Shown here: positions 35,479 to 43,093 of the stretch, piece by piece
Numbering within the stretch: position 1 is the first letter of the stretch
Layout: each line of letters opens with the position of its first letter
Assembly (NCBI RefSeq): GCF_001439635.1
Contig: NZ_LMBZ01000004.1
Coordinates: 62,001-126,000 of the forward strand
Length of the DNA: 64,000 bases
Direction of reading: 5' to 3'
Source of the DNA: Solibacillus cecembensis
GTDB taxonomy: Bacteria; Bacillota; Bacilli; Bacillales_A; Planococcaceae
Made by a program: the position numbers and the translations under genes
The notes under the pieces: model-generated
The model's database searches: none
What the model was told of the DNA's origin: nothing
Seen by the model: the letters and a program-made list of their open reading frames with translations, nothing else

Positions 35479-36117
35479 ATGAAAGGTTTTTTTGAAAGCT
35501 CTAAACAAGCGCTATTACTTACTTTAACAATGTTTGTTATATGTGGTGTGATTTATCCATTTGCAGTAACTGGAGTTGCTCAGGCATTTTTTAAATATGA
35601 AGCAAATGGTAGTTTAATAGAAGTGGATGGGAAAGATGTTGGGTCGGAATTATTGGGTCAAAGCTTTACATCACCCCAATATTTCTGGGGGCGCGTATCT
35701 GCCGTGAATTACAACGTCTATTCACAAGAAGATACGATGCCTGATGAAAACGGGGATACTGCTTACGGCGGAGTCAGCTCAGGTACATTCAACTATGCCC
35801 CATCCAACCCTGAGCTCATAACACGAATTGAGAGCAATATAGATACGTTTTTACAAGACAACCTAGGTGTGAAACGTGAACAAATTCCCGCCGACTTAAT
35901 GACTGCGTCCGGCTCTGGATTAGATCCGCATATTAGTGTAAATGCAGCTTTCATTCAAGTGGAACGTGTTGCAAAAGCAAGTGGTTTGTCAGTGAAAGAA
36001 GTAGATGCTATTGTAAAAGCAAATACAGAGGACCGCCTTTTTGGTCTGTTTGGTGAAAATACCGTCAATGTCCTTAGTGCTAATATTGATATTTACAAAA
36101 AAATGAACGCGCAATAA
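35479..36117 (+). CDS. kdpC: KdpC subunit
   Basis: A 212-residue protein with one N-terminal membrane helix (about 10-32) and an extracellular domain containing GSELLGQSFTSPQYFWGR, RPS-equivalent AVNYN, and SGSGLDPHISVNAAFIQVER near 150-170, all KdpC hallmarks. It completes the KdpFABC complex. It lies 13 bp after kdpB, and a hairpin follows. Confidence 0.96.
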   Translation: MKGFFESSKQALLLTLTMFVICGVIYPFAVTGVAQAFFKYEANGSLIEVDGKDVGSELLGQSFTSPQYFWGRVSAVNYNVYSQEDTMPDENGDTAYGGVSSGTFNYAPSNPELITRIESNIDTFLQDNLGVKREQIPADLMTASGSGLDPHISVNAAFIQVERVAKASGLSVKEVDAIVKANTEDRLFGLFGENTVNVLSANIDIYKKMNAQ

Positions 36118-36137
36118 CTATAACTACATTAGAACCC

Positions 36138-36184
36138 AAAATCGGAAAGGTTGATTCCACTATGGAATTCATCCTTTCCGATTT
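36138..36184 (+). terminator. Probable terminator of kdpFABC
   Basis: AAATCGGAAAGG / CCTTTCCGATTT 12-bp stem with an inner GATTCC/GGAATTC pairing; only a short T-tract follows, so strength is uncertain. 36185-36368 shows nothing further. Confidence 0.6.
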
Positions 36185-36368
36185 GCCGCTTACTGAAGCC
36201 TTGGAACATTCTGTGTATCATGTATAGATATATATGAATTGAAACTAATCATCTAAATTACTTGCCCACCCAGTGTAGCATTCATATAATTTTAAATCTC
36301 TTTAGTTGTTTTTATCTATCGCATAAATATGAAAATCAGTTTTTGTAAATATATAAGTTGAAGTCTTC

Positions 36369-36950
36369 TTAATTATTTTTAAGTATATCCCCTATATGAA
36401 GTTTACCATTTGAACTTAGTGGATCATTGGAATCCGCAGTAATTTTACCTTCATATAAAGATTCCCCTGTACGTAAATCACCGATATACAGCACATGCCC
36501 GTCTTTAACACGGTTCACTACATAAAGTTTCTCATCCATAATTCGTATTAATAATCCTTCTTTATTAGTAATAATACTTGGATAATTAAAATGTACTGGC
36601 TCATCCCATTCTTCCACTTCATTCGTGCGTTTATTATAAAGATACATTTGACTAGAAAGTAATTCACGCCTATTATATTGACCTTCCAACCTATGTTTAT
36701 CTATCGTATATAAGTAATTATTATCATTTTGATTTTCATTATAATTATAAAATGTAAGAATATTAGACGTAACTCCTTTTTCCGATACTGCTTCACCAAT
36801 TAGCTTGTCATCTAGTAATTCTTTGCTATTTTCATCAACCGTATATATATGCAAATCATAGTCGCCATTCAAGCTATAACCACTTGTTAATACGTTTATT
36901 TTCCCATCTTTCACAAAAACATATTGTTTGTGCACCCGGTACAAGACCAT
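36369..36950 (-). pseudogene. Shortened tandem copy of the upstream exported protein gene
   Basis: The 193-codon frame is a paralogue of the C-terminal half of the gene immediately upstream (36958-38151). Shared stretches include IYTVDE, YLYTIDK/YFYTIKK, LSSQMYLYNKRTNEVEE versus LSNQQFVYNKLKNEVEE, EKLYVVNR, YIGDLRTG and SLYEG. It lacks the N-terminal half, including the membrane anchor, and about 40 residues between NEVEE and W-x-EPxHF. It begins seven bases after the neighbour's stop, without a clear ribosome site. It is probably a decaying duplicate, though the frame is still open and could be translated by coupling. Confidence 0.65.
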
Positions 36951-36957
36951 AAACCAG

Positions 36958-38151
36958 CTATTTCTTTAACACACTACTAATATAAAGTTTACCCTCTACA
37001 CGAGGCAAATCTTTTGCCCCACTTTCAATTTCACCCTCGTATAAGGATTGACCTGTGCGTAAATCACCAATATAGAACACATGTTGATCAGTAGCACGAT
37101 TCACCACATAAAGCTTTTCACCCATTAGTTGTATGACAGGGGATTCATCGTCATCCATCGTCAGTGGGAAGTCAAAATGTAAAGGCTCCTCCCATTGCTT
37201 CATTTCAATACTGTAGTGATTTAGCTCAATGCCCTCTGTTGAATATATCGGGATGAAAAGTTGGCCACCGTATAGGAAAATCCTTGCCGTTTCAGGTTTT
37301 AGGTCAGATGGAATTACTATTTCCTCTACTTCGTTTTTCAGCTTGTTATAAACAAACTGCTGATTAGAAAGCAACTTCCCTGTAGGACCGTAATCATTCC
37401 GTTTATATTTTTTTATCGTATAAAAATAATAGAGGTCATTCAGCGCTTCATTGTCATTTTGATACATGGAAAGATGTGACTCAATCCCTTTTTCAGCTGC
37501 CATTTTGACAAGGAGTTCATCCTTTTGCAACGTTTTACCTTTTTCATCTACTGTGTAAATACGCCATTCTTCCCCACCATTAACAAGTGAGTTATATGCT
37601 ACAATTTTTATGTTTCCATCTTGCATAAAGATGTCCCTTACACCCATATCGTAATAATTCCCTTGGGCAGGTACCTCTATTTCAAAGGAGGAATGATTTT
37701 CCGCCTTTTTATCGAGTATAGCCAATTGCATAGTTACAAGATCCCCTGGGACTATTTGATCCGGACCTTGAATATTTGCGTAAACTAAGCGGGTTTCATC
37801 CTCAAAATAATTTTCCTCGAATTGTTTTTTCCCACGCATAAATTGGCGGTAATCTTGAACATACGTTTGCACTACGTCGGGTACGTAAGGATTTAGCATC
37901 CCGCTTAGCCCAGAAAAACTTCTAATAAAGGTTTCTGTACCATCCTTTGAAATTTCCAAAGAAACCCCTCGGTAATGGCGTTGAAAACTAGCTTCAAGGC
38001 GAATGTTTTCAATTTCCGACTCATTTCCGCTCGTTGTTTCGATTTTATACGAATAATCTCCTTTTGAAGCTAGCGCTACTTGAATATAATAAAATCCTAT
38101 TGTCAAAATGATGACAACACTGATTAAAAGCATTTTCCAATATCGTTTCAT
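36958..38151 (-). CDS. Exported, membrane-anchored protein of an ABC transporter operon
   Basis: A 397-residue protein with one N-terminal hydrophobic helix (about 6-26) and a large extracellular region rich in repeated beta-strand units (for example YYDMGVRDIFMQDGNIKIV, EWRIYTVDEKG, EKLYVVNRATDQHVFYIGDL), suggesting a beta-propeller-like fold. I cannot assign a named family. I chose the ATG at 38151 (MKRYWKM): GGGGGAACGACA precedes it, and the six earlier codons overlap the permease end. It is the last intact gene of the GntR-ABC operon and probably an accessory subunit of that transporter. Confidence 0.7.
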   Translation of the reverse strand: MKRYWKMLLISVVIILTIGFYYIQVALASKGDYSYKIETTSGNESEIENIRLEASFQRHYRGVSLEISKDGTETFIRSFSGLSGMLNPYVPDVVQTYVQDYRQFMRGKKQFEENYFEDETRLVYANIQGPDQIVPGDLVTMQLAILDKKAENHSSFEIEVPAQGNYYDMGVRDIFMQDGNIKIVAYNSLVNGGEEWRIYTVDEKGKTLQKDELLVKMAAEKGIESHLSMYQNDNEALNDLYYFYTIKKYKRNDYGPTGKLLSNQQFVYNKLKNEVEEIVIPSDLKPETARIFLYGGQLFIPIYSTEGIELNHYSIEMKQWEEPLHFDFPLTMDDDESPVIQLMGEKLYVVNRATDQHVFYIGDLRTGQSLYEGEIESGAKDLPRVEGKLYISSVLKK

Positions 38152-38165
38152 TGTCGTTCCCCCTA

Positions 38166-38996
38166 TCAAACTGTAATTTTATATTTTAGCAAGTAGGTTG
38201 CTAACCAAATCGCACATCCTAAAACGATGGCGCCTGTCACCAATAGGAGACTTAAAATCTCAAGCGGATAAAAATAGCCTTCGGAAACAAAATGCAAGAC
38301 CACTGGTGAAATAAAGACTACACAAGACAATACGCTATAAACGATGGCAAAGAAAATTCCCTTTAAGCGGTAACTTCGCTCGAATAAAATGGCTGTAAAT
38401 AGAACGGCAACGAACATTAAGCCTATTCCGTATAATAGAATGAATTCAATAAAAGTTGATGGATATAATCCGCCCAAACTCACAAAGTTAAATGCCTCGG
38501 TAAGCAAAATATCAATGCGGTAGTCAGCTGGAATGATCCAATACACCAATTGATGTTCGATTGGCAGCAGTATGATTTGTAACGCAATAAAGCCAAAAAC
38601 GAGTAACATGATTGCCGTTAATTTTGCAAAATAAATCGTCAATCTGCTCGTTGGTAACGTAAGCAAGCGATAAATAAATGTATTTTTCGCGAACCACTCC
38701 CGATACCATATAAAGAACACATACAACATAAGAATGACGACGCACATAAATACCGAAAGGATTACCCAACCTGAATTTAAAAATTGAGAAAATGGCTCGG
38801 CCTGATATCCTTCTTGCAAGTATTCACTAAATGAATATTGTTCTCTTAACAATGTTCGCTTTATATTTTTCAAGTATTCTTTTGATTCTACAACTGCCCC
38901 AATTAATTGGCTTACAATAACTAAACCAACAACAATTAAGTACATTTTAAAAAATCGGTTTACTTCAAAGTGAACAAGTTTTAAATAATTCTTCAT
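38166..38996 (-). CDS. ABC transporter permease-like membrane protein
   Basis: A 276-residue integral membrane protein with about six hydrophobic segments (about 15-35, 75-98, 118-140, 172-200, 208-232, 240-265), the ABC-2-like arrangement seen in YtrC/YtrD-type subunits. Its start overlaps the stop of the ATPase gene by four bases. It has no conserved motif beyond topology. It is the membrane partner of the ATPase at 38993. Confidence 0.82.
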   Translation of the reverse strand: MKNYLKLVHFEVNRFFKMYLIVVGLVIVSQLIGAVVESKEYLKNIKRTLLREQYSFSEYLQEGYQAEPFSQFLNSGWVILSVFMCVVILMLYVFFIWYREWFAKNTFIYRLLTLPTSRLTIYFAKLTAIMLLVFGFIALQIILLPIEHQLVYWIIPADYRIDILLTEAFNFVSLGGLYPSTFIEFILLYGIGLMFVAVLFTAILFERSYRLKGIFFAIVYSVLSCVVFISPVVLHFVSEGYFYPLEILSLLLVTGAIVLGCAIWLATYLLKYKITV

Positions 38997-39682
38997 CCTC
39001 GATACACCTCCCGCATGACATCGACAACAGATTTCCCTTCGTTTTCACGTACTTCTTCTACATTAAATTCTCTCAATACTGCCCCTTCATCAATGAGCAC
39101 AACTTTATCAATTAAGTGTTCAATATCATTAATTTCATGGGTTGTAATAATGACACCACGGTCTTCAATTAAATGGCTCGTAAACACTTCGGCAATTTGT
39201 TCGCGTGAGAAAATATCAATGCCGGAAAATGGTTCATCCATCAGCAAATAATCGACATCTAGTGCCAACCCTAACAGCATATTTACTTTCGCTGTATTCC
39301 CCTTTGATAAATTGGCAATTCGGTCGTTTTCATCCAGCTTAAAAAATTGCAATAATTCTTGCGCTCTTTGTGGATTCCAACTTTTATAAAAATCAGCCAT
39401 AAATTGAAAAGCTTCACTAATTTTCATTTGTTGCGGCATTGTAATCGTATCGGGAATAAACGTAATCTTTTCGAAGCTTTCTTTTCGAATTTTTCCCCCA
39501 TCAATTAAAATCTCACCGCTATTAATCGGAGTGAGTGCCATAATGGCTTTCATGATTGTCGTCTTTCCTACGCCATTTATACCAATCAAACACGTAATTT
39601 CACCTTTGTTCGCGGTAAAGGAAATCCCTTTTAATATTTGCTTCCTGCCGTATTTTTTTTTAACATTTTTCACTTCAATCAT
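38993..39682 (-). CDS. ABC transporter ATP-binding protein (YtrB-like)
   Basis: A 229-residue ATPase: Walker A GINGVGKTT (about 35-43), signature LSKGNTAK (Lys for Gly and a non-canonical end, as in YtrB/BcrA-like proteins of GntR operons), Walker B YLLMDEPFSGID and TTHEIND. Four-base overlaps with the genes on both sides show a tightly coupled operon. Transporters in YtrA-type operons respond to cell-wall-active agents in Bacillus; the same role here is an inference. Confidence 0.9.
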   Translation of the reverse strand: MIEVKNVKKKYGRKQILKGISFTANKGEITCLIGINGVGKTTIMKAIMALTPINSGEILIDGGKIRKESFEKITFIPDTITMPQQMKISEAFQFMADFYKSWNPQRAQELLQFFKLDENDRIANLSKGNTAKVNMLLGLALDVDYLLMDEPFSGIDIFSREQIAEVFTSHLIEDRGVIITTHEINDIEHLIDKVVLIDEGAVLREFNVEEVRENEGKSVVDVMREVYRG

Positions 39683-40068
39683 TTGGATTCCTCCGTTTCA
39701 CCGCTTTTGGCATCATGCGTTTTCTTCACAAGTTCCAATACTTCGGATAACGGCACATTGATGGATTGAATAGAGCCAACAAATAAGTCAACCGCTTCGA
39801 TAATTAATTCCTCACGCACATTTTTAAGCACTTTTTCATCCTTTGTAATGCAGCTCGGCAAATTGCCTTCCGTATAAATCAATTGTTGTTCCTCCATTTC
39901 CTTATAAGCTCGTTGTGCAGTATTTGGATTAATTTTCAGCTGATTAGCCAGTTCCCTTCTTGATGGAATTTCCTGACCAGCCACATAATACCCCTTGGCA
40001 ATTTGCTCTTTAAAATGCCGAATCACCTGTACATAAACCGGATCTCGATTATTAAACTTTACATCCAA
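39679..40068 (-). CDS. GntR-family (YtrA subfamily) repressor
   Basis: A regulator of about 129 residues with a GntR winged helix (about 5-65: DPVYVQVIRHFKEQIAKGYY, IPSRRELANQLKINPNTAQR) and the short C-terminal helical extension typical of the YtrA subfamily. The annotated frame opens at 40092, but AAGGAG lies inside that extension, 9 bases before TTG at 40068 (LDVKFNNRDP), which I take as the start. It overlaps the ATPase gene by four bases and probably represses its own operon through the operators at 40096 and 40162. Confidence 0.9.
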   Translation of the reverse strand: MDVKFNNRDPVYVQVIRHFKEQIAKGYYVAGQEIPSRRELANQLKINPNTAQRAYKEMEEQQLIYTEGNLPSCITKDEKVLKNVREELIIEAVDLFVGSIQSINVPLSEVLELVKKTHDAKSGETEESK

Positions 40069-40095
40069 TACACTCAACTCCTTGAAAATCATATT

Positions 40096-40119
40096 TGTGT
40101 ATTAAGGTCTTAATACACA
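40096..40119. promoter_or_regulatory. Operator 1 of the GntR/ABC operon
   Basis: Perfect palindrome TGTGTATTAAG-GT-CTTAATACACA with 11-bp arms, covering the predicted transcription start of the operon. Confidence 0.75.
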
Positions 40120-40122
40120 TTA

Positions 40123-40152
40123 AGTATAAAAATAGGATATTCCTTTTCACAA
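40123..40152 (-). promoter_or_regulatory. Promoter of the GntR/ABC operon
   Basis: Minus strand TTGTGA (-35, 40147-40152), 18-bp spacer, TATACT (-10, 40123-40128), sitting between the two operators. Confidence 0.6.
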
Positions 40153-40161
40153 AGAACGATT

Positions 40162-40185
40162 TGTGTATCAACCTCTTAATACACA
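40162..40185. promoter_or_regulatory. Operator 2 of the GntR/ABC operon
   Basis: Second 24-bp copy, TGTGTATcAAc-CT-CTTAATACACA (two mismatches in the left arm), centred 66 bp from operator 1 and just upstream of the -35. A looser GTATTA-N6-TAATAC dyad follows at 40200-40217. Confidence 0.7.
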
Positions 40186-40312
40186 CCTTTCAAAAAAACG
40201 TATTAATAGTATAATACACTCCTTGAAATGTATTATACGCTTGGTACAGATTTCAAGTCAACCAAAATTATGGGAATTATTATTTAGAAGGGGATTTCAC
40301 GAAAACTTCCCC

Positions 40313-40354
40313 ACAAAAAAACGTCTAATCAAATTCCCACTCATTGATTAGACG
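40313..40354 (-). terminator. Terminator of the trpE-trpG-DUF5071 operon
   Basis: CGTCTAATCA / TGATTAGACG stem followed on the minus strand by TTTTTTT. Confidence 0.85.
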
Positions 40355-40363
40355 CTATTCTAT

Positions 40364-40741
40364 TTATTTTTGAACTTCCAAGCTTTGAAGCGCTTCTTTT
40401 GCGGCTTGTACATTATCCTCATTGAATGGCGTGATTCTTTGCATAGCCAATTGCTCCACGGCATTTGCAAGTACGAGCTTTGAGAAATAGGGTAGTGCTG
40501 GGAATACCTTCACTAAGCACCAGTAAATCCACATATCATCCTCTCCAAGTAACACCTCTTCTACATGAGCTGTAATCTCGGTCGGGTATTGCAACAACAC
40601 TTCCAGCACCGGCTCTGCTACTGGCCAATTCATGTCTTGAATCCATTCGAGCAATTGTGGTAGTAATGGAATCACCTCAGTTGCATGCATCCGATGTAAA
40701 ACGTTCACTGCTTCTACATCATGTTTATTTTTTGGAATCAC
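40364..40741 (-). CDS. DUF5071 family protein
   Basis: A 125-residue HEAT-like helical protein with the DUF5071 start IPKNKHDVEAVNVLHRM and the pattern LLPQLLEWIQDMNWPVAEPV. Function unknown. It starts with GTG two bases after the trpG stop (GAGGTG overlapping the end of trpG), so it is co-translated with trpEG. It shows no similarity to a tryptophan enzyme; it may simply have joined this operon. Confidence 0.82.
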   Translation of the reverse strand: MIPKNKHDVEAVNVLHRMHATEVIPLLPQLLEWIQDMNWPVAEPVLEVLLQYPTEITAHVEEVLLGEDDMWIYWCLVKVFPALPYFSKLVLANAVEQLAMQRITPFNEDNVQAAKEALQSLEVQK

Positions 40742-40743
40742 AC

Positions 40744-41319
40744 TTACACCTCTATTTTTTCAATAAACGCCTGAATCATCTTATATCCATCCTCTGTCCC
40801 AATCGATTCAGGATGAAACTGTAAACCGTACAGCGGATACGTTTTATGCTGGATTGCCATGATTTCTCCATCATCTTTTGCGGTTGCGATTACTTCAAAA
40901 TCTTTTGGCAATGTTTCTTTTTCTATAATGAGTGAATGGTAGCGCATCACTTCTACTGCCCCTGTCAATTGTGCAAATAAACTATGACCTGCATAATTTA
41001 GCTCACTTGTTTTCCCATGCATAATTTGATTGGCGCGACTAACTGTTGCCCCAAATGCTTGACCAATTGCTTGATGTCCTAAACAAATGCCGAGGATTGG
41101 AAATTCTTTATACAAAGACTGGATCATGTCAATGACAATCCCCGCCTTTTCAGGTGTTCCAGGTCCAGGAGAAATGATAATTGCCTTCGGACTGAGTGCT
41201 TGTATTTCTGAAATCGTTATTTTATCATTGCGTACCACTTGCACTTCTTCACCAGTTGCAGCAATTTGATGGAATAAATTATATGTGAACGAATCGTAAT
41301 TATCGATTAATAAAATCAT
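40744..41319 (-). CDS. trpG: Anthranilate synthase glutamine amidotransferase subunit (TrpG/PabA)
   Basis: A 191-residue class-I amidotransferase: oxyanion region ISPGPGTPEKAG, nucleophile Cys in ILGICLGHQAIGQ (about 76-88), and His/Glu in LQFHPESIGTEDG near 167-179. It supplies ammonia to TrpE for anthranilate formation; in Bacillus the same subunit can also serve PabB in folate synthesis. It overlaps trpE by four bases. Confidence 0.93.
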   Translation of the reverse strand: MILLIDNYDSFTYNLFHQIAATGEEVQVVRNDKITISEIQALSPKAIIISPGPGTPEKAGIVIDMIQSLYKEFPILGICLGHQAIGQAFGATVSRANQIMHGKTSELNYAGHSLFAQLTGAVEVMRYHSLIIEKETLPKDFEVIATAKDDGEIMAIQHKTYPLYGLQFHPESIGTEDGYKMIQAFIEKIEV

Positions 41320-42710
41320 ACACGCACCTCCAGTAACGCACGCGCTTTGTTCAGCGTTTCCTCATACTCAAGCTCTGGTACAGAATCATATACAATGCCT
41401 GCCCCCGCTTGTACATAAGCTTTTCCGTCTTTTACAAGCATCGTCCGAATAGCCAATGCTAAATCCATATTGCCTGTTGTCGAAATATAACCAATTGCCC
41501 CCGCATAAATGCCGCGCTTCCTCTGTTCTAACTCATTAATAATTTGCATCGCGCGAATTTTCGGAGCACCGGAAACCGTTCCAGCCGGTAAACTAGCGGC
41601 TAATACATCCATTACATGGGCATCCTCACGCAGTTTCCCCGTCACCTCTGACACAATGTGCATAACATATTTATAACGCTCTATTTGCATGTATTTTGAC
41701 ACTTGTACCGAACCAATTTGCGAAACACGTCCAACATCATTGCGTCCTAAATCTACGAGCATTTTATGTTCTGCAATTTCTTTTTCATCCGCTAATAAGG
41801 AAGTCGCGATCTCAGCATCTTCTTGCCCTGTTTTTCCGCGCGGCTTTGTCCCTGCAATTGGATTCGTTGTCACGAGCCCATTTTGCACTTTTACTAAACT
41901 TTCAGGAGAAGTACCTAAAATCGTATATGCCCCGAAATCTAAAAAGTACATATAAGGGGATGCGTTCGTCGTGCGCAATTTACGGTAAAGCGCGAGTGGC
42001 TGTTCATCAATGTTCGCTTCAAACGTTTGCGATAAGACAACTTGAAAAATATCCCCGTTCCGAATATGTTCCTTTGCCGTTTCGACCATATTGATAAAAT
42101 GTTCTTTGGAAAGCGCCGGTGTAAAATGAATAGTTGTCGACTCAGGCATCCTTACCATCACCGGCTGCTGAATTGCTTTTTCAATCTCCTCAACTGCCTG
42201 CTGCATCTCTTCTTCCGTACGCCCATCTTGAAATAAATCAATCGCTGCAATCGTCACTTGTTGAAGCAGATGATCGATTACAATAAACGTATCGTAAAAA
42301 AAGACATGAACATCTGGCATACTATAAACATCATTGACAATATCGCCAATTTCCTCAAAATGATACGCTGTTTCATAACCAAAATAACCAATCGCCCCTC
42401 CGAAAAAGGCAAAAGGATAAACCTCGTTATCACGAATCGGTAATAATTCCTTTAACGTTTGAAGAACCGGCTGTTCGTACACTTGCTCGCTGCCATTCTT
42501 ATCATAAAAAGAACTTTGATGCTGGCTCCCTTTTAGCTCACCAACTGGATCGACGGCAATAAATGAGTAACGACCACTCTCACTAAATTTCGCATTCGAT
42601 TCAAACAGCACTTTATTTTTTCCACTCAAGGCGGTATACACGGAAATCGGTGTCAGCGTATCGCCCGTAATTTGTTTCATAACATAACGTTGTTGCATCT
42701 CTACTCTCAT
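41316..42710 (-). CDS. trpE: Anthranilate synthase component I
   Basis: A 464-residue chorismate-binding enzyme. The C-terminal catalytic half shows DIFQVVLSQTFEA, PYMYFLDFG, TSPESLVKV, NPIAGTKPRGKT, HKMLVDLGRNDVGRVS, GTVSGAPKIRAMQII and GAIGYISTTGNMDLALAIRT. N-terminal feedback-site residues (LFESNA) are present, so tryptophan inhibition is likely. TTG 42713 and ATG 42710 are adjacent; GAGGAG lies 8 bases before the ATG. A tryptophan T-box controls it. The remaining trp genes are not in the window. Confidence 0.95.
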   Translation of the reverse strand: MRVEMQQRYVMKQITGDTLTPISVYTALSGKNKVLFESNAKFSESGRYSFIAVDPVGELKGSQHQSSFYDKNGSEQVYEQPVLQTLKELLPIRDNEVYPFAFFGGAIGYFGYETAYHFEEIGDIVNDVYSMPDVHVFFYDTFIVIDHLLQQVTIAAIDLFQDGRTEEEMQQAVEEIEKAIQQPVMVRMPESTTIHFTPALSKEHFINMVETAKEHIRNGDIFQVVLSQTFEANIDEQPLALYRKLRTTNASPYMYFLDFGAYTILGTSPESLVKVQNGLVTTNPIAGTKPRGKTGQEDAEIATSLLADEKEIAEHKMLVDLGRNDVGRVSQIGSVQVSKYMQIERYKYVMHIVSEVTGKLREDAHVMDVLAASLPAGTVSGAPKIRAMQIINELEQRKRGIYAGAIGYISTTGNMDLALAIRTMLVKDGKAYVQAGAGIVYDSVPELEYEETLNKARALLEVRV

Positions 42711-42787
42711 CAAAATCTCTCCTCAACTCAACTGTTTTTCCACTTATGCAAACATGCTTTGTGGACATTCTCTACTTTTCTAGACGC

Positions 42788-43012
42788 AAAAAGGCCCTCC
42801 GTAACTAAAGGACGGAGAGCCGTGGTGCCACCTTCATTGACTACTATACTGATTGCAAAACAGTAGTCCACTTCAATACTCGTAACGTGAGTGCTACGGC
42901 ACAGCATTTCCTCTGTGCAGCTAGAAAGTCCATTCATAAGCATTGTTTACTAACTTTCACCAACCGTTAGCTCTCTAAAAAAACCAATCGCTTACTACTC
43001 TCTTTCATCATC
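42788..43012 (-). promoter_or_regulatory. T-box riboswitch with tryptophan specifier
   Basis: On the minus strand the leader shows the AGTA box (GAGAGTAGTAAGCG, 42989-43002), a specifier region GAATGGAC with TGG at 42930-42932 (Trp), and the T-box sequence AGGTGGCACCACGG (42820-42833). A terminator GGCTCTCCGT / ACGGAGGGCC with T5 follows (42788-42822). Uncharged tRNA-Trp would favour the antiterminator and switch on trpE-trpG-DUF5071. Confidence 0.93.
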
Positions 43013-43029
43013 GCTTTTTCTATACGCTA

Positions 43030-43058
43030 ATTGTACGTTAACAAGGTAGAATTTTCAA
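43030..43058 (-). promoter_or_regulatory. Sigma-A promoter of the T-box/trpEG operon
   Basis: Minus strand TTGAAA (43053-43058), 17-bp spacer, TACAAT (43030-43035), starting the transcript about 15 bases before stem I of the T-box. Confidence 0.6.
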
Positions 43059-43093
43059 ACTATTTTTCCGCTACTACGAGAACTATTTCATTT

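Noticed and set aside
42728..42943. 71-codon minus-strand frame covering the T-box leader
   Set aside because: The stretch is explained by the T-box structure (specifier, T-box sequence, terminator); its translation (for example GGTTALRPL) is a by-product.
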